DNA from: Microbacterium mangrovi
Lineage (GTDB): Bacteria > Actinomycetota > Actinomycetes > Actinomycetales > Microbacteriaceae
Direction of reading: 5' to 3'
NCBI RefSeq assembly: GCF_000802305.1
Contig: NZ_JTDK01000018.1
Coordinates: 1-64,000 of the forward strand
DNA length: 64,000 nucleotides
Part shown: piece after piece, positions 6,703 through 15,175 of the stretch
How positions within the stretch are numbered: position 1 is the stretch's first letter
Layout: the number at the start of each line of letters is the position of its first letter
Notes under the pieces: model-generated
What the model was told of the DNA's origin: nothing
Database searches by the model: none
What the model saw: the letters and a program-made list of their open reading frames with translations, nothing else
Made by a program: the position numbers and the translations under genes

Positions 6703-9054
6703 CTACGCGCCGACGTACTCGGCGAGGTGCTGGCCGGTGAGGGTGCTGCGCGCGGCGACGAGGTCGGCGGGTGTGCCCTCGAACACGATGCGCCCTCCGT
6801 CGTGCCCGGCGCCGGGTCCGACGTCGATGATCCAGTCGGCGTGCGCCATCACGGCCTGGTGGTGCTCGATCACGATCACCGACTTGCCGGCATCCACGAG
6901 GCGGTCGAGCAGCCCCAGCAGCTTGTCGACGTCGGCGAGGTGCAGACCGGTGGTCGGCTCGTCGAGCACGTACACGTCGCCCTCTTCGCCCATCGCGATC
7001 GCCAGCTTGAGCCGCTGGCGCTCGCCGCCGGACAGCGTCGACAGGGGTTGTCCGAGCGCCAGATAGCCGAGCCCGACGTCGTCGAGGCGGGACAGGATGC
7101 CGGACACCGCCGGGATCCTCGACTCGCCCGCTCCGAAGAACTCCCGCGCCTGGGCGACCGGCAGGGCGAGCACCTCGGTGATGTCGAGCCCGGCGAGCTT
7201 GTAGTCGAGCACCGCCGCCTGGAACCGCTTGCCGCCGCAGTCCTCGCAGGGGGTCTCGACCGTGTCCATGAAGCCGAGCTCGGTGATGATCACACCCGCG
7301 CCCTTGCACGACGGGCAGGCACCCTCGGAGTTGGCGCTGAACAGCGCGGGCTTGACCCCGTTGGCCTTGGCGAACGCCTTGCGGATGGGTTCGAGCATCC
7401 CGGTGTACGTGGCCGGGTTGCTGCGACGCGACCCCTTGATGGCGCCCTGATCGATCGCCACCACGCCGTCGCGGCGCGACACCGATCCGTGGATGAGCGA
7501 GCTCTTGCCAGACCCGGCGACGCCCGTGACGACGGTGAGGATGCCGGTGGGGATGTCCACGTCGACGTTCTGCAGGTTGTTGGTGGTGGCGCCGCGCACC
7601 TCGATGACCCCGGTCGCCGAGCGGACGGCATCCTTGAGGCGTGCGCGGTCGTCGAGGTGGCGTCCGGTGAGGGTTCCGGATGCCCGGAGGCCGTCGACCG
7701 TGCCCTCGAAGCAGATCTCGCCGCCGCCGCTGCCCGCGCCGGGGCCCAGGTCGACCACGTGGTCGGCGATGGCGATCGTCTCGGGCTTGTGCTCGACGAC
7801 CAGCACCGTGTTGCCCTTGTCGCGCAGCTGCTGCAGCAGCATGTTCATGCGCTGGATGTCGTGCGGGTGCAGGCCGATCGTCGGCTCGTCGAACACGTAG
7901 GTGACGTCGGTGAGCGACGAACCCAGGTGGCGCAGCAGCTTGATGCGCTGCGCTTCCCCGCCGGACAGCGTGCCCGACGGCCGCTCCAGGCTCAGGTACC
8001 CGAGGCCGAGGGTCACGAACGCGTCGAGGTTGGCGCTGAGGGCGGCCAGCAGCGGCCCGGCGCCCGGCTCGTCGAGCCCGCGCACCCAGGCGGCGAGGTC
8101 GGTCACCTGCATGCGGCAGGCATCCGCGATGCTGACTCCGTCGATCTTCGACGAGCGGGCGCCCTCCGTGAGGCGCGTGCCGTCGCACTCCGGGCAGCGT
8201 GCGAACGTCGCGACCCGCTGCACGAAGGCGCGGATGTGCGGCTGCAGCGCCTCGATGTCTTTCGAGAGCATCGACTTGGTGATCTTGGGGATGAGCCCCT
8301 CGTAGGTCATGTTGATGTTCTGGATCTTGACCTTGGTGACGCTGCCGTAGAGGAACAGGTCGCGCTGCTTCTCCGAGAACTGGGCGATCGGCTTGTCCGC
8401 CGGATAGAAGCCGGACTCGGCGAACCCGCGCACCATCCAGCCGTCGGCCGTGTAGCCGGGCACCAGGATGGCGCCTTCGAGCAGAGACTTCGACTCGTCG
8501 ACGATCTGCGAGAGATCCAGCTCCGACACCTGCCCGCGCCCCTCGCACCGCGGGCACATGCCGCCCAGGTAGATGGCGTCTTTCACGATCTTCCTCTCGC
8601 CGCCCGGGCCCGTCATCACCCCGCTCGCCTTCTGCGTGGGGATGTTGAACGAGAACGCCGTCGGGCCGCCGATGTAGGGCTGCCCGAGCCTGCTGAACAG
8701 GACCCGCAGCATCGCGTTCGCGTCGGTGACGGTGCCCACCGTCGACCGCGGGTTGGCGCCCAGGCGCTCCTGGTCGACGATGATCGCCGTGGTCAGACCC
8801 TCGAGCACGTCGACGTCGGGGCGGGGCACCGAGGGCATGAACCCCTGGATGAACGCGCTGTAGGTCTCGTCGATCATGCGGCGCGACTCGGCCGCGATCG
8901 TGTCGAACACGAGACTCGACTTGCCGGAGCCCGACACCCCGGTGAACACCGACAGCCGGCGCTTGGGGATGTCGACGCTGACGTCTTTGAGGTTGTTCTC
9001 GCGCGCCCCCTGCACGCGGATCTGATCGTGCATGTCGGCAGTGTGCTGCGGCAT
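6703..9054 (-). CDS. UvrA-like ABC protein (UvrA2/DrrC class, short form)
   Basis: The 783-aa protein has two ABC cassettes with Walker A motifs GVSGSGKSSLVF (about residue 33 onward) and GVAGSGKSSLIHG. The signatures are LSGGEAQRIKLL and LSGGERQRLKLA. Zinc-finger CXXC pairs occur in CPRCEGRG, CPECDGTR, CPSCKGAG and CEDCGGKR. It is much shorter than canonical UvrA (about 950 aa) and fits class II UvrA proteins, which lack the UvrB-binding region and are linked to DNA-drug resistance. The ATG at 9054 has GAAGGG upstream; the frame continues further upstream without a ribosome site. Confidence 0.9.
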   Translation of the reverse strand: MPQHTADMHDQIRVQGARENNLKDVSVDIPKRRLSVFTGVSGSGKSSLVFDTIAAESRRMIDETYSAFIQGFMPSVPRPDVDVLEGLTTAIIVDQERLGANPRSTVGTVTDANAMLRVLFSRLGQPYIGGPTAFSFNIPTQKASGVMTGPGGERKIVKDAIYLGGMCPRCEGRGQVSELDLSQIVDESKSLLEGAILVPGYTADGWMVRGFAESGFYPADKPIAQFSEKQRDLFLYGSVTKVKIQNINMTYEGLIPKITKSMLSKDIEALQPHIRAFVQRVATFARCPECDGTRLTEGARSSKIDGVSIADACRMQVTDLAAWVRGLDEPGAGPLLAALSANLDAFVTLGLGYLSLERPSGTLSGGEAQRIKLLRHLGSSLTDVTYVFDEPTIGLHPHDIQRMNMLLQQLRDKGNTVLVVEHKPETIAIADHVVDLGPGAGSGGGEICFEGTVDGLRASGTLTGRHLDDRARLKDAVRSATGVIEVRGATTNNLQNVDVDIPTGILTVVTGVAGSGKSSLIHGSVSRRDGVVAIDQGAIKGSRRSNPATYTGMLEPIRKAFAKANGVKPALFSANSEGACPSCKGAGVIITELGFMDTVETPCEDCGGKRFQAAVLDYKLAGLDITEVLALPVAQAREFFGAGESRIPAVSGILSRLDDVGLGYLALGQPLSTLSGGERQRLKLAIAMGEEGDVYVLDEPTTGLHLADVDKLLGLLDRLVDAGKSVIVIEHHQAVMAHADWIIDVGPGAGHDGGRIVFEGTPADLVAARSTLTGQHLAEYVGA

Positions 9055-9167
9055 CCGGAATCCCTTCGTCCGGTCCCATGATGCCGTGCAACCCCGACAT
9101 CGGGCATGGGTCCAGGCAGACGACCTAGAATACGAGGGAAATCCCCCGATCGTCCGAAGGCTTCGTC

Positions 9168-9845
9168 GTGTCCACTGCACCTGCCGCCCGGCTCCTGCCG
9201 GTGCGCTACCTCCAGCTCGCGCGCGCCGTCGCCGCGGCGATCGCCGCGGCGCTGATCACGTTCTCGACCGTGCACTCGGCCGCCCTCGGGGTGAGCGTGT
9301 TCAGCGGCTTCGCCATCGTGACCGGCCTGCTCCTGCTGATGGGCGCGTGGACGGTGTATCCGAATGGCCGGCGCGGCACCGCGGTCGGCCTCGGCGTGGT
9401 CTCGATCGTCGCCGGCATGATCGGCGGGTTCCCGCCCATCCGCACCGTCACGATGTTCTTCGCACTGCTGATCGGCTGGGCGATCCTCAGCGGAGTGATC
9501 GAACTCGTCGACGGCGTGCGCACGCGTCGCGATCCGGATGCCGGGCCGCAGCGCCGATCCGAGGCGCGCGACGCCATCGTGGTCGGCATCCTCACCCTCG
9601 TCCTGGGCTTCGCCCTGCTCCTGGTGCCCGGCCAGTACGCGCTGCAGTACTACATCGCCGAAGCGCACCGCTCCTTCACCCTCACCGGCATCACGATCGG
9701 GGTCGGAATCTTCGGCGGATACGCCGCGATCCTCGCCGTGTACCTCGCCATCGCAGGCTTCTCGCCGCGCGCCGACGAGCCGGCACCGGATGCCGCCGCA
9801 TCCGAGACCCCCACGACTCAACCTCACCCCGGAGGCGCCCGATGA
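9168..9845 (+). CDS. Integral membrane protein (HdeD/DUF308-like)
   Basis: The 225-aa protein has about six hydrophobic segments arranged as paired hairpins, and a Pro/Ala-rich hydrophilic tail. The loop TRRDPDAGPQRRSEARD separates two three-helix halves. The fold resembles acid-stress membrane proteins of the HdeD type, but identity is not certain. The stop overlaps the next ATG by 4 bp (ATGA), so the two membrane proteins are translationally coupled. Confidence 0.7.
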   Translation: MSTAPAARLLPVRYLQLARAVAAAIAAALITFSTVHSAALGVSVFSGFAIVTGLLLLMGAWTVYPNGRRGTAVGLGVVSIVAGMIGGFPPIRTVTMFFALLIGWAILSGVIELVDGVRTRRDPDAGPQRRSEARDAIVVGILTLVLGFALLLVPGQYALQYYIAEAHRSFTLTGITIGVGIFGGYAAILAVYLAIAGFSPRADEPAPDAAASETPTTQPHPGGAR

Positions 9846-10255
9846 CCGAAGAACACCCCACTCGCCGCGAGCTGATGCGCCCCGTCCAGCTGCTGGGGCT
9901 CTCCGCACTGGCGGCGCTGTTCGCCGGGGTGGTCACGCTCGTGTCGATGGGCTTCTTCCAGCAGCGCTTCCGCACGCAGGCCGCGCACGCCCTCGATACG
10001 GCGCTCATCGTGGCCGGGATCACCTTCATCGCGACCATCGTGATCATCTCGCTGCTGCTGCTCGCGGTGAAGCCGGCCGAGTTCACCACCGTGATCGACA
10101 AGCCGGTGCTGATCGCCGAAGACGAGCGCGCCGCCGCGCGGGCCGCGAGGGATGCCGCGGGCCCGGCCGAGCCGGCCGCCGATGCTCCGGCATCCGACGC
10201 TCCCGAGGCGGAACGCGGAGAATCCGCCGAAGACGGACCCGCCGCGGCATCCTGA
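9842..10255 (+). CDS. Small membrane protein with acidic tail
   Basis: The 137-aa protein has two transmembrane helices (about residues 15-37 and 50-73). A disordered Ala/Pro/Glu-rich cytoplasmic tail of about 50 residues ends in EDGPAAAS. It is translationally coupled to the upstream membrane protein by an ATGA overlap, suggesting the two form a complex or share a role. No known domain is recognised. Confidence 0.7.
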   Translation: MTEEHPTRRELMRPVQLLGLSALAALFAGVVTLVSMGFFQQRFRTQAAHALDTALIVAGITFIATIVIISLLLLAVKPAEFTTVIDKPVLIAEDERAAARAARDAAGPAEPAADAPASDAPEAERGESAEDGPAAAS

Positions 10256-10264
10256 TCCTCGTTT

Positions 10265-10301
10265 CGTCAGGTCTCCTCGATCGAACCGAGGAGACCTGAC
10301 G
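10265..10301. terminator. Bidirectional terminator
   Basis: A perfect 15-bp stem (CGTCAGGTCTCCTCG with CGAGGAGACCTGACG) has a 7-nt loop and is flanked by TTT on both sides. It lies between convergent genes. Confidence 0.9.
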
Positions 10302-10311
10302 GTTTCGCGTC

Positions 10312-11691
10312 TCAGGCGCGTGCGACGAGGGATGCCGCCAGGCCGACGTATCCGGCCGGGGTGAGCGCCAGCAGGCGGTCGCGGGCGGCCTCGCCGATGT
10401 CGAGTCCGCGCACGAACTCGGCGAGCTCCTCGGCACCGACGCGACGCCCACGCGTGAGGTCTTTGAGCAGGGCGTACGGGTCGCTGATCTGCGAGCGGCC
10501 CGCGACGATCTCGGCGCGCACGACGGTCTGGATCGCCTCGGCGAGCACCTCCCAGTTCGCGTCGAGGTCGGCCAGCAGCACGTCCTCACGCAGCAGGATC
10601 TCGCCGAGCCCGCGCAGGAGGTTGTCCAGGGCGAGCTGCGAGTGACCGAACGCGACGCCGATGTTGCGCTGCGTCGTGGAGTCGGTGAGGTCGCGCTGCA
10701 GGCGGCTGGTGACCAGCGTCTGCGCCAGCGTGCCGAACAGGCCCCCGGAGATCTCGAGGTTCGCCTCGGCGTTCTCGAACCGGATCGGGTTGATCTTGTG
10801 CGGCATCGTCGACGAGCCGGTCGCGCCGGCGACGGGGATCTGCGCGAAGTAGCCGAGCGAGATGTAGGTCCAGACGTCGGTGGCGAGGTTGTGCAGGATG
10901 CCGCCGACGTGACGGACCCGGTCGTAGAGCTCGACCTGCCAGTCGTGCGACTCGATCTGGGTCGTCAGCGGGTTGAAGCCGATGCCGAGCGACTCGATGA
11001 ACTCCCGCGAGACGAGCGGCCAGTCGACATCCGGCTCGGCGGCCAGGTGGGCCGACCAGGTGCCGGTCGCGCCGGAGAACTTCGCGAGGAAGTCGGATGC
11101 CGCGATCTGCTTCGCGACCCGCTCCAGGCGCCACACGAAGACCGCGAGCTCCTTGCCCATCGTGGTGGGCGTCGCCGGTTGCCCGTGGGTGCGCGCGAGC
11201 ATCGCGGCATCCTTGTGCTGCTCGGCGAGGGTGTGCAGCGCCGCGATGACCGCGTGGAGCTTGGGGAGCCACACGTCGTGCACGGCGCGCTTGACGGTCA
11301 GCGCGTACGCCGTCGAGTTGATGTCTTCGCTGGTGCAGGCGAAGTGGGTGAGCTCGGCGATGGAGTCCAGGCCCAGCGAGGAGAGCCGGTCGCGCACGAG
11401 GTACTCGACGGCCTTCACGTCGTGGCGGGTCACAGCCTCCTTCGCAGCCAGCCAGTCGATCGAGTCCTGCCCGAAGTCGAGGTACAGCAGCCGCAGACGG
11501 TCCTTCTGCACCTCGTCGAGGCGGGTGGTGCCGAACAGGGCGCGGTCGGTGAGGGCGATGAGCCACTCGACCTCGACCTCGACCCGCGCGCGGTTCAGGC
11601 CCGCTTCGGACAGGTAGTCGGCCAAGCCCGTCACCGCGGCGCGGTAGCGGCCGTCGAGGGGGCTGAGGGGCTGGGGAGGCAGGGCGCTCAC
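10312..11691 (-). CDS. purB: Adenylosuccinate lyase
   Basis: The 459-aa fumarase/aspartase superfamily enzyme has the signature GSSTMPHKINP and a helical core. The N-terminus LSPLDGRYR is typical of PurB. It catalyses two steps: SAICAR to AICAR plus fumarate in purine synthesis, and adenylosuccinate to AMP plus fumarate. The GTG at 11691 is taken as the start because LSPLDGRYR follows closely and it overlaps the upstream stop by 4 bp (GTGA). The frame stays open upstream but only as shadow of the phosphatase gene. Confidence 0.95.
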   Translation of the reverse strand: MSALPPQPLSPLDGRYRAAVTGLADYLSEAGLNRARVEVEVEWLIALTDRALFGTTRLDEVQKDRLRLLYLDFGQDSIDWLAAKEAVTRHDVKAVEYLVRDRLSSLGLDSIAELTHFACTSEDINSTAYALTVKRAVHDVWLPKLHAVIAALHTLAEQHKDAAMLARTHGQPATPTTMGKELAVFVWRLERVAKQIAASDFLAKFSGATGTWSAHLAAEPDVDWPLVSREFIESLGIGFNPLTTQIESHDWQVELYDRVRHVGGILHNLATDVWTYISLGYFAQIPVAGATGSSTMPHKINPIRFENAEANLEISGGLFGTLAQTLVTSRLQRDLTDSTTQRNIGVAFGHSQLALDNLLRGLGEILLREDVLLADLDANWEVLAEAIQTVVRAEIVAGRSQISDPYALLKDLTRGRRVGAEELAEFVRGLDIGEAARDRLLALTPAGYVGLAASLVARA

Positions 11692-12236
11692 GGGTCTCCG
11701 ATGGGGTCGGCGTCGGCAGGAGGAGAGTGCCGGGTCGTGGTGCGCAGCGCGGGTTCGAGCTGCCGGAAGAGCGACCGGCACGCTCCCTCGATCATACCGA
11801 GCACATCGTCGAACATCTCCGGTCCCGCATAGTAGGGGTCGGGAACGTCCGGCCCGACGGCGTCCGGATCGAACGCGGACAGCAGGTGCACCTTCGCGGC
11901 ATCCGCCTCGGTCGGGGCGAGGGCGTGCAGCACGCGCGCATGCGTGCTGTCCAGGGCGATGATGAGGTCGTTGGCGGCGAAGTCCGCGGGGTCGAACTGC
12001 CGGGCCCGATGGGTGGCTCCGTTGTAGCCGCGGCGGGCGAGGGCTTCGATCGTGCGCGGGTCGGCGCGTTCGCCGACGTGCCAGTCGCCGGTGCCGGCGC
12101 TCGTGGACGCGACGCGGTCGCCGAGCCCGACGGATTCGGCCAGGCTCCGGAACACGACCTCGGCCATCGGCGACCGGCAGATGTTGCCGGTGCACACGAA
12201 CTCGACGCGGAAGGTCGAGTCCCCGGGTGTCGACAT
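11688..12236 (-). CDS. Low-molecular-weight protein tyrosine phosphatase
   Basis: The 182-aa protein carries the P-loop CTGNICRSPM (CX5R(S/T), Cys near residue 15) and the general-acid loop DPYY (VPDPYYAG) near the C-terminus. It would dephosphorylate phosphotyrosine, or phosphoarginine in some members, in the cytoplasm. The stop overlaps purB's start (GTGA), so it is the first gene of a two-gene operon. A C-terminal extension after the catalytic domain (TRHSPPADADPIGDP) looks disordered. Confidence 0.9.
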   Translation of the reverse strand: MSTPGDSTFRVEFVCTGNICRSPMAEVVFRSLAESVGLGDRVASTSAGTGDWHVGERADPRTIEALARRGYNGATHRARQFDPADFAANDLIIALDSTHARVLHALAPTEADAAKVHLLSAFDPDAVGPDVPDPYYAGPEMFDDVLGMIEGACRSLFRQLEPALRTTTRHSPPADADPIGDP

Positions 12237-12396
12237 GCTCCCATTGTGGACCGAGTTCCCGAATCGACCTGGGATTTGCGGGGTGAGGCGGAATGCCGCG
12301 TGCGTCGTGTGTCCACAGGGTGCACGATGCGGGCGTGTCATCCACAGGCCGCGGGCGCGGCGGGCGGCCGGCGACGCGCCCTGGCACGGTGGAGGG

Positions 12397-12711
12397 ATGC
12401 AGCCACTCGCCGGAGCCTCCGACCTGACCGCCCCCATCGCCGAGGTGAGGGCGGTGGGGGCCGCGCTCGCCGAGCTGCGGATGCAGGTGATCGAGGCGGG
12501 GCGGCGGGGCGCCGAGATCGCCGCCGACACGCGGTGGAAGTCGCAGGCGATGTCCGGGTACGAGCGCGCGGCGGGGGAGTGGCAGCGCGCCGTCGCCGAC
12601 CTCGCCGTCGAGCTCACCGGTGCCGGCGACGCGGTGGACCGGATCGTCGACGAGCTGGTGCTGACCGAGCTGCTGCGGTCCGCCGCGCCGGGGATGGTCG
12701 TGGCGCGATGA
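12397..12711 (+). CDS. Small helical protein, partner of downstream hydrolase
   Basis: The 104-aa mostly helical protein has a single central TRWKSQAMSGYERA segment. Size, helix content and a lone W-x-S/G-like turn recall WXG100/ESX-type small proteins, though the motif is not exact. GGAGGG lies directly before the ATG. The stop overlaps the next start by 4 bp, so the pair is coupled. A role as export partner or chaperone for the hydrolase is inference only. Confidence 0.65.
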   Translation: MQPLAGASDLTAPIAEVRAVGAALAELRMQVIEAGRRGAEIAADTRWKSQAMSGYERAAGEWQRAVADLAVELTGAGDAVDRIVDELVLTELLRSAAPGMVVAR

Positions 12712-14069
12712 GCGGCGACATCCAGATCACCAGCGGGGGCGCGGTCGCGGTCGACACGACGTCGCTGCGCGCGGCGTCCGACCGGTTCCACGGGGTCGCC
12801 CGTCAGCTGGGCGGGATCGCGGGCGGTCTGCGCGTCCAGTGCGCCCGGCTGGCGGCAACCGCAGACTCCGGCGGATGGACGCTGCCCGGGCGGACGCTGG
12901 CCGTGGGGGACGTCGCCGGATCCCTCGCCGACCGGGCCGACGGCCTCGGCATGCGACTGAGCCACGCCGCCGGCGTGTACGAGGCGGTCGAACTGCGGGT
13001 TGCGATGCAGCAGGCGGAGGCCGCCGGCGACGTGCCGACGCAGCAGCGGGCGCAGGCCGCGCTGGATGCCCTGACGGCGGCTGATCCCGGGGTGGTGGGC
13101 GAGGCGGACCGGATCATGGAGACGTTCGGCGACGGGATCGCGCAGGAGGACCGCCGCGTGGGGGCCTCCCTGATCCCGGTCGCGGGTGGGCTGATCGGCG
13201 CGACCGGAGGCTCGGTGGTGGCACTCCTCGGGCGCGGACGGATGCTCCCCGGGACCACCGGACCGGCGCCGGGGCCGGTGCGGGTCCACCAGGTCGGCTG
13301 CACCAGGACGGGGCGCCCGCCCACCGACCTGGCTGCCGTGGTCTCGCGCATCCCGCAGGGCGACGGACGGCCGCTGGTCCGGGTGGAGCGGTACACGATG
13401 CCCGACGCCTCGCGCCGGTTCCTCGTCTACGTCACCGGCACGCGCAATCCGGACCTCACGCGCACCACCGATCCGTCCGACATGGCATCCAACGTGCGGC
13501 TCTACACGGGCGCGAGCAGCGCCTCGCTCGTGGCCGTGCAGCGGGCCCTCACCGACGCCGGGGCGAAGCCGGGCGACATCGTGAACCCGGTGGGCCACTC
13601 GCAGGGCGGAATGATCGCCGGCCGCGTGGCACTCGACGGCGGCTATCGCACCACGATGCTGGTCACGGTCGGCTCGCCCACCGAGGCCCAGGTCTCCCGC
13701 GGCGTCCTGAGCGTGCAACTGCGGCATCCGGATGTCGTCTCCGACCTCGCCGGCGGCGGGTCGGCCGGGCAGGTCGGCGGCCCGGGCAGCGTGGTGATCC
13801 GCCGTGATGCCGCTCCGGACGCCGGGCCGATGGCCGCGCACGACCTCCGCCGGTACGAGGAGACGGCGCGGCTGGCCGACCGGTCCGGTGATCCGCGCCT
13901 GGCCGGCATCCGCGACCAGCTGGCGGAGCTGCGCACCTCGACCGCGGTCGAGGTGCGCGACTACGACGCCGAACAGCTCGTCCCGCCGGCGGATCCACCC
14001 GTGCGGGTCGCGGACCCGCGCATCGTGCCCGGCGTGGGCGGGCCGTTCGTCGGAGCCGATCGCGGATGA
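12708..14069 (+). CDS. Two-domain protein: helical N-terminus and alpha/beta hydrolase-like C-terminus
   Basis: The 453-aa protein has residues about 1-150 helical, resembling WXG/LXG-like leaders that pair with a small partner. A Gly-rich linker (VAGGLIGATGGSVVALLGRG) follows, then a hydrolase region with nucleophile elbow GHSQGG (about 297-302) and a late AHDLRRY that may hold the His. Proline-rich VPPADPPVRVADP ends the chain. It may be a secreted lipase or esterase effector exported with the upstream protein. No signal peptide is seen, and catalytic function is inferred from the elbow motif. Confidence 0.7.
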   Translation: MSGDIQITSGGAVAVDTTSLRAASDRFHGVARQLGGIAGGLRVQCARLAATADSGGWTLPGRTLAVGDVAGSLADRADGLGMRLSHAAGVYEAVELRVAMQQAEAAGDVPTQQRAQAALDALTAADPGVVGEADRIMETFGDGIAQEDRRVGASLIPVAGGLIGATGGSVVALLGRGRMLPGTTGPAPGPVRVHQVGCTRTGRPPTDLAAVVSRIPQGDGRPLVRVERYTMPDASRRFLVYVTGTRNPDLTRTTDPSDMASNVRLYTGASSASLVAVQRALTDAGAKPGDIVNPVGHSQGGMIAGRVALDGGYRTTMLVTVGSPTEAQVSRGVLSVQLRHPDVVSDLAGGGSAGQVGGPGSVVIRRDAAPDAGPMAAHDLRRYEETARLADRSGDPRLAGIRDQLAELRTSTAVEVRDYDAEQLVPPADPPVRVADPRIVPGVGGPFVGADRG

Positions 14070-14070
14070 G

Positions 14071-14460
14071 TCAGCGGCGTGCGGGGCGCAGGAAGAGGCC
14101 GAGGATCCCGTTGATCACCGCGATGATGAGGGCCGCGACGACGCCCCACCAGAAGCTCTCGACGCGCAAGCCCCAGCTCCACCAGTGCGTCAGCCAGGCG
14201 GTCAGCCACAGCAGGAAGCCGTTGATGAGAAGAGAGATGAGGCCGAGCGTGAGGATGTACAGCGGGATGGCGACGATCTTGATGATCGTGCCGATGATCG
14301 CGTTCACGACGCCGAAGATCAGCCCGACGATCAGCAGGGTGAGCACGTACTGCAGGGTGCCGCCGGGAGCGAACGGCACGATCGAGACCTGCAGGGCCGG
14401 AATGAGCGTCACGACCCAGATCGCGAACGCGTTGATGACGATGCGAAGGAGGAACCTCAT
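14071..14460 (-). CDS. Phage holin family 4-type membrane protein (DUF-type, YvlD-like)
   Basis: The 129-aa protein has four transmembrane helices with the conserved GVVNAIIG and ILTLGLISLLINGFLLW segments of the YvlD/phage_holin_4_2 family. Such proteins are widespread in chromosomes and are not evidence of a prophage. It is convergent with the hydrolase (1 bp apart). The ATG at 14460 has GGGAG about 11 nt upstream. Confidence 0.8.
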   Translation of the reverse strand: MRFLLRIVINAFAIWVVTLIPALQVSIVPFAPGGTLQYVLTLLIVGLIFGVVNAIIGTIIKIVAIPLYILTLGLISLLINGFLLWLTAWLTHWWSWGLRVESFWWGVVAALIIAVINGILGLFLRPARR

Positions 14461-14510
14461 GCCCCGAAGTCTCCCACGTTCGAGGATCGATCGGTCGAAG
14501 ACTCCCGACC

Positions 14511-14530
14511 GATACCAGTTTGATACCAGT
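14511..14530 (+). promoter_or_regulatory. Putative antitoxin operator (direct repeats)
   Basis: GATACCAGT occurs at 14511-14519 and 14522-14530, an 11-bp period or one helical turn, just upstream of the ribbon-helix-helix antitoxin start at 14542. RHH antitoxins commonly bind such tandem half-sites to repress their own operon. Confidence 0.5.
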
Positions 14531-14541
14531 ACCCTGGAGGC

Positions 14542-14748
14542 ATGGCCATGACAGTGCGACTTCCCGAAGACATCGACCGCGCTCTGGACGAGATCGCGGC
14601 GGCCGAGCACGTGTCCAAGCACGCCCTGATCGTGCAGGGCGCGGCGCTCGTCGTCGCGCGGCGCAGCCGCCGCGCCGCGGTGGATGAAGCTGTCGACTTC
14701 GTGCTGAGCCACGACGCCGAACTGCTTCGGCGACTCGAAGACGCATGA
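14542..14748 (+). CDS. Ribbon-helix-helix antitoxin
   Basis: The 68-aa protein begins MTVRLPEDIDRALDEIA (after MA), the beta strand and helix of an RHH DNA-binding fold. A C-terminal tail (about residues 45-68) should wrap the toxin. It overlaps the Doc-like toxin gene by 4 bp (ATGA). GGAGG lies before the ATG. It is probably an autorepressor with the toxin as co-repressor. Confidence 0.85.
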   Translation: MAMTVRLPEDIDRALDEIAAAEHVSKHALIVQGAALVVARRSRRAAVDEAVDFVLSHDAELLRRLEDA

Positions 14749-15119
14749 CCGAATACCTCGCACTCGACGACGCGCTGCACATCTCGGCGCGACTGGGTTT
14801 CCACGTGCGGGATGCCGGGCTGCTCGCATCGGCCCTCGCCCGCCCGGCGACGACGCTGTTCGGCGATGACGCCTATCCGTCGATCGGGCTCAAGGCAGCC
14901 GCGCTCCTGGAGAGCATCGTCCGCAACCATCCGTTCGTCGACGGCAACAAGCGCAGCGGCTGGACGCTCACCATCACGTTCCTCTGGCTGAACGGGCACC
15001 GGCACACCATGGATGTCGACACCGGTTTCGCACTCGTCGTCGGCGTCGCCGAGGGCCGCCTCGGACTCGAGGAGTCCGCCGCGATCATCAGTGCGCACCT
15101 CGAGCGGAGGGACGCGTAG
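14745..15119 (+). CDS. doc: Doc-type Fic-family toxin
   Basis: The 124-aa protein has the Doc/Fic motif HPFVDGNKRSGW (H62 to W73). It keeps the catalytic His, the DGNKR anion-hole segment and the Lys typical of Doc kinases rather than AMPylating Fic enzymes. Doc phosphorylates EF-Tu and stops translation; that activity is inferred from the motif. It is the downstream partner of the RHH antitoxin, and the pair's order and overlap fit a type II toxin-antitoxin operon. Confidence 0.85.
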   Translation: MTEYLALDDALHISARLGFHVRDAGLLASALARPATTLFGDDAYPSIGLKAAALLESIVRNHPFVDGNKRSGWTLTITFLWLNGHRHTMDVDTGFALVVGVAEGRLGLEESAAIISAHLERRDA

Positions 15120-15162
15120 TGGGCGATCACCTCGAACCCGGGCACGGCCTGGCGCCCGCTCC

Positions 15163-15168
15163 TAGACT
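15163..15168 (+). promoter_or_regulatory. -10 box TAGACT, leaderless promoter
   Basis: TAGACT ends 7 nt before the GTG at 15176. It decides the hisC start; the nearby GGGAGG is too close to act as a ribosome site. Confidence 0.55.
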
Positions 15169-15175
15169 CGGGAGG

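Noticed and set aside
6703..9054. Canonical UvrA of nucleotide excision repair
   Set aside because: At 783 aa it is too short and lacks the UvrB-binding region; it fits the class II paralogue.
5117..9100. Very long open frames antisense to the UvrA-like and hydrolase genes (over 1100 residues on each strand)
   Set aside because: They are composed of Arg/Ala/Pro/His-rich low-complexity sequence, run through several real genes and the palindrome array, and have no domain signatures. They are GC-driven shadows.
11692..12387. N-terminal extension of purB up to 12387
   Set aside because: The extension overlaps the phosphatase gene in another frame and is Arg/Pro-rich, whereas the canonical PurB N-terminus begins at the GTG at 11691.
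14071..14460. Prophage holin
   Set aside because: The protein is of the YvlD-like four-helix family that is common in chromosomes, and no phage genes are nearby.
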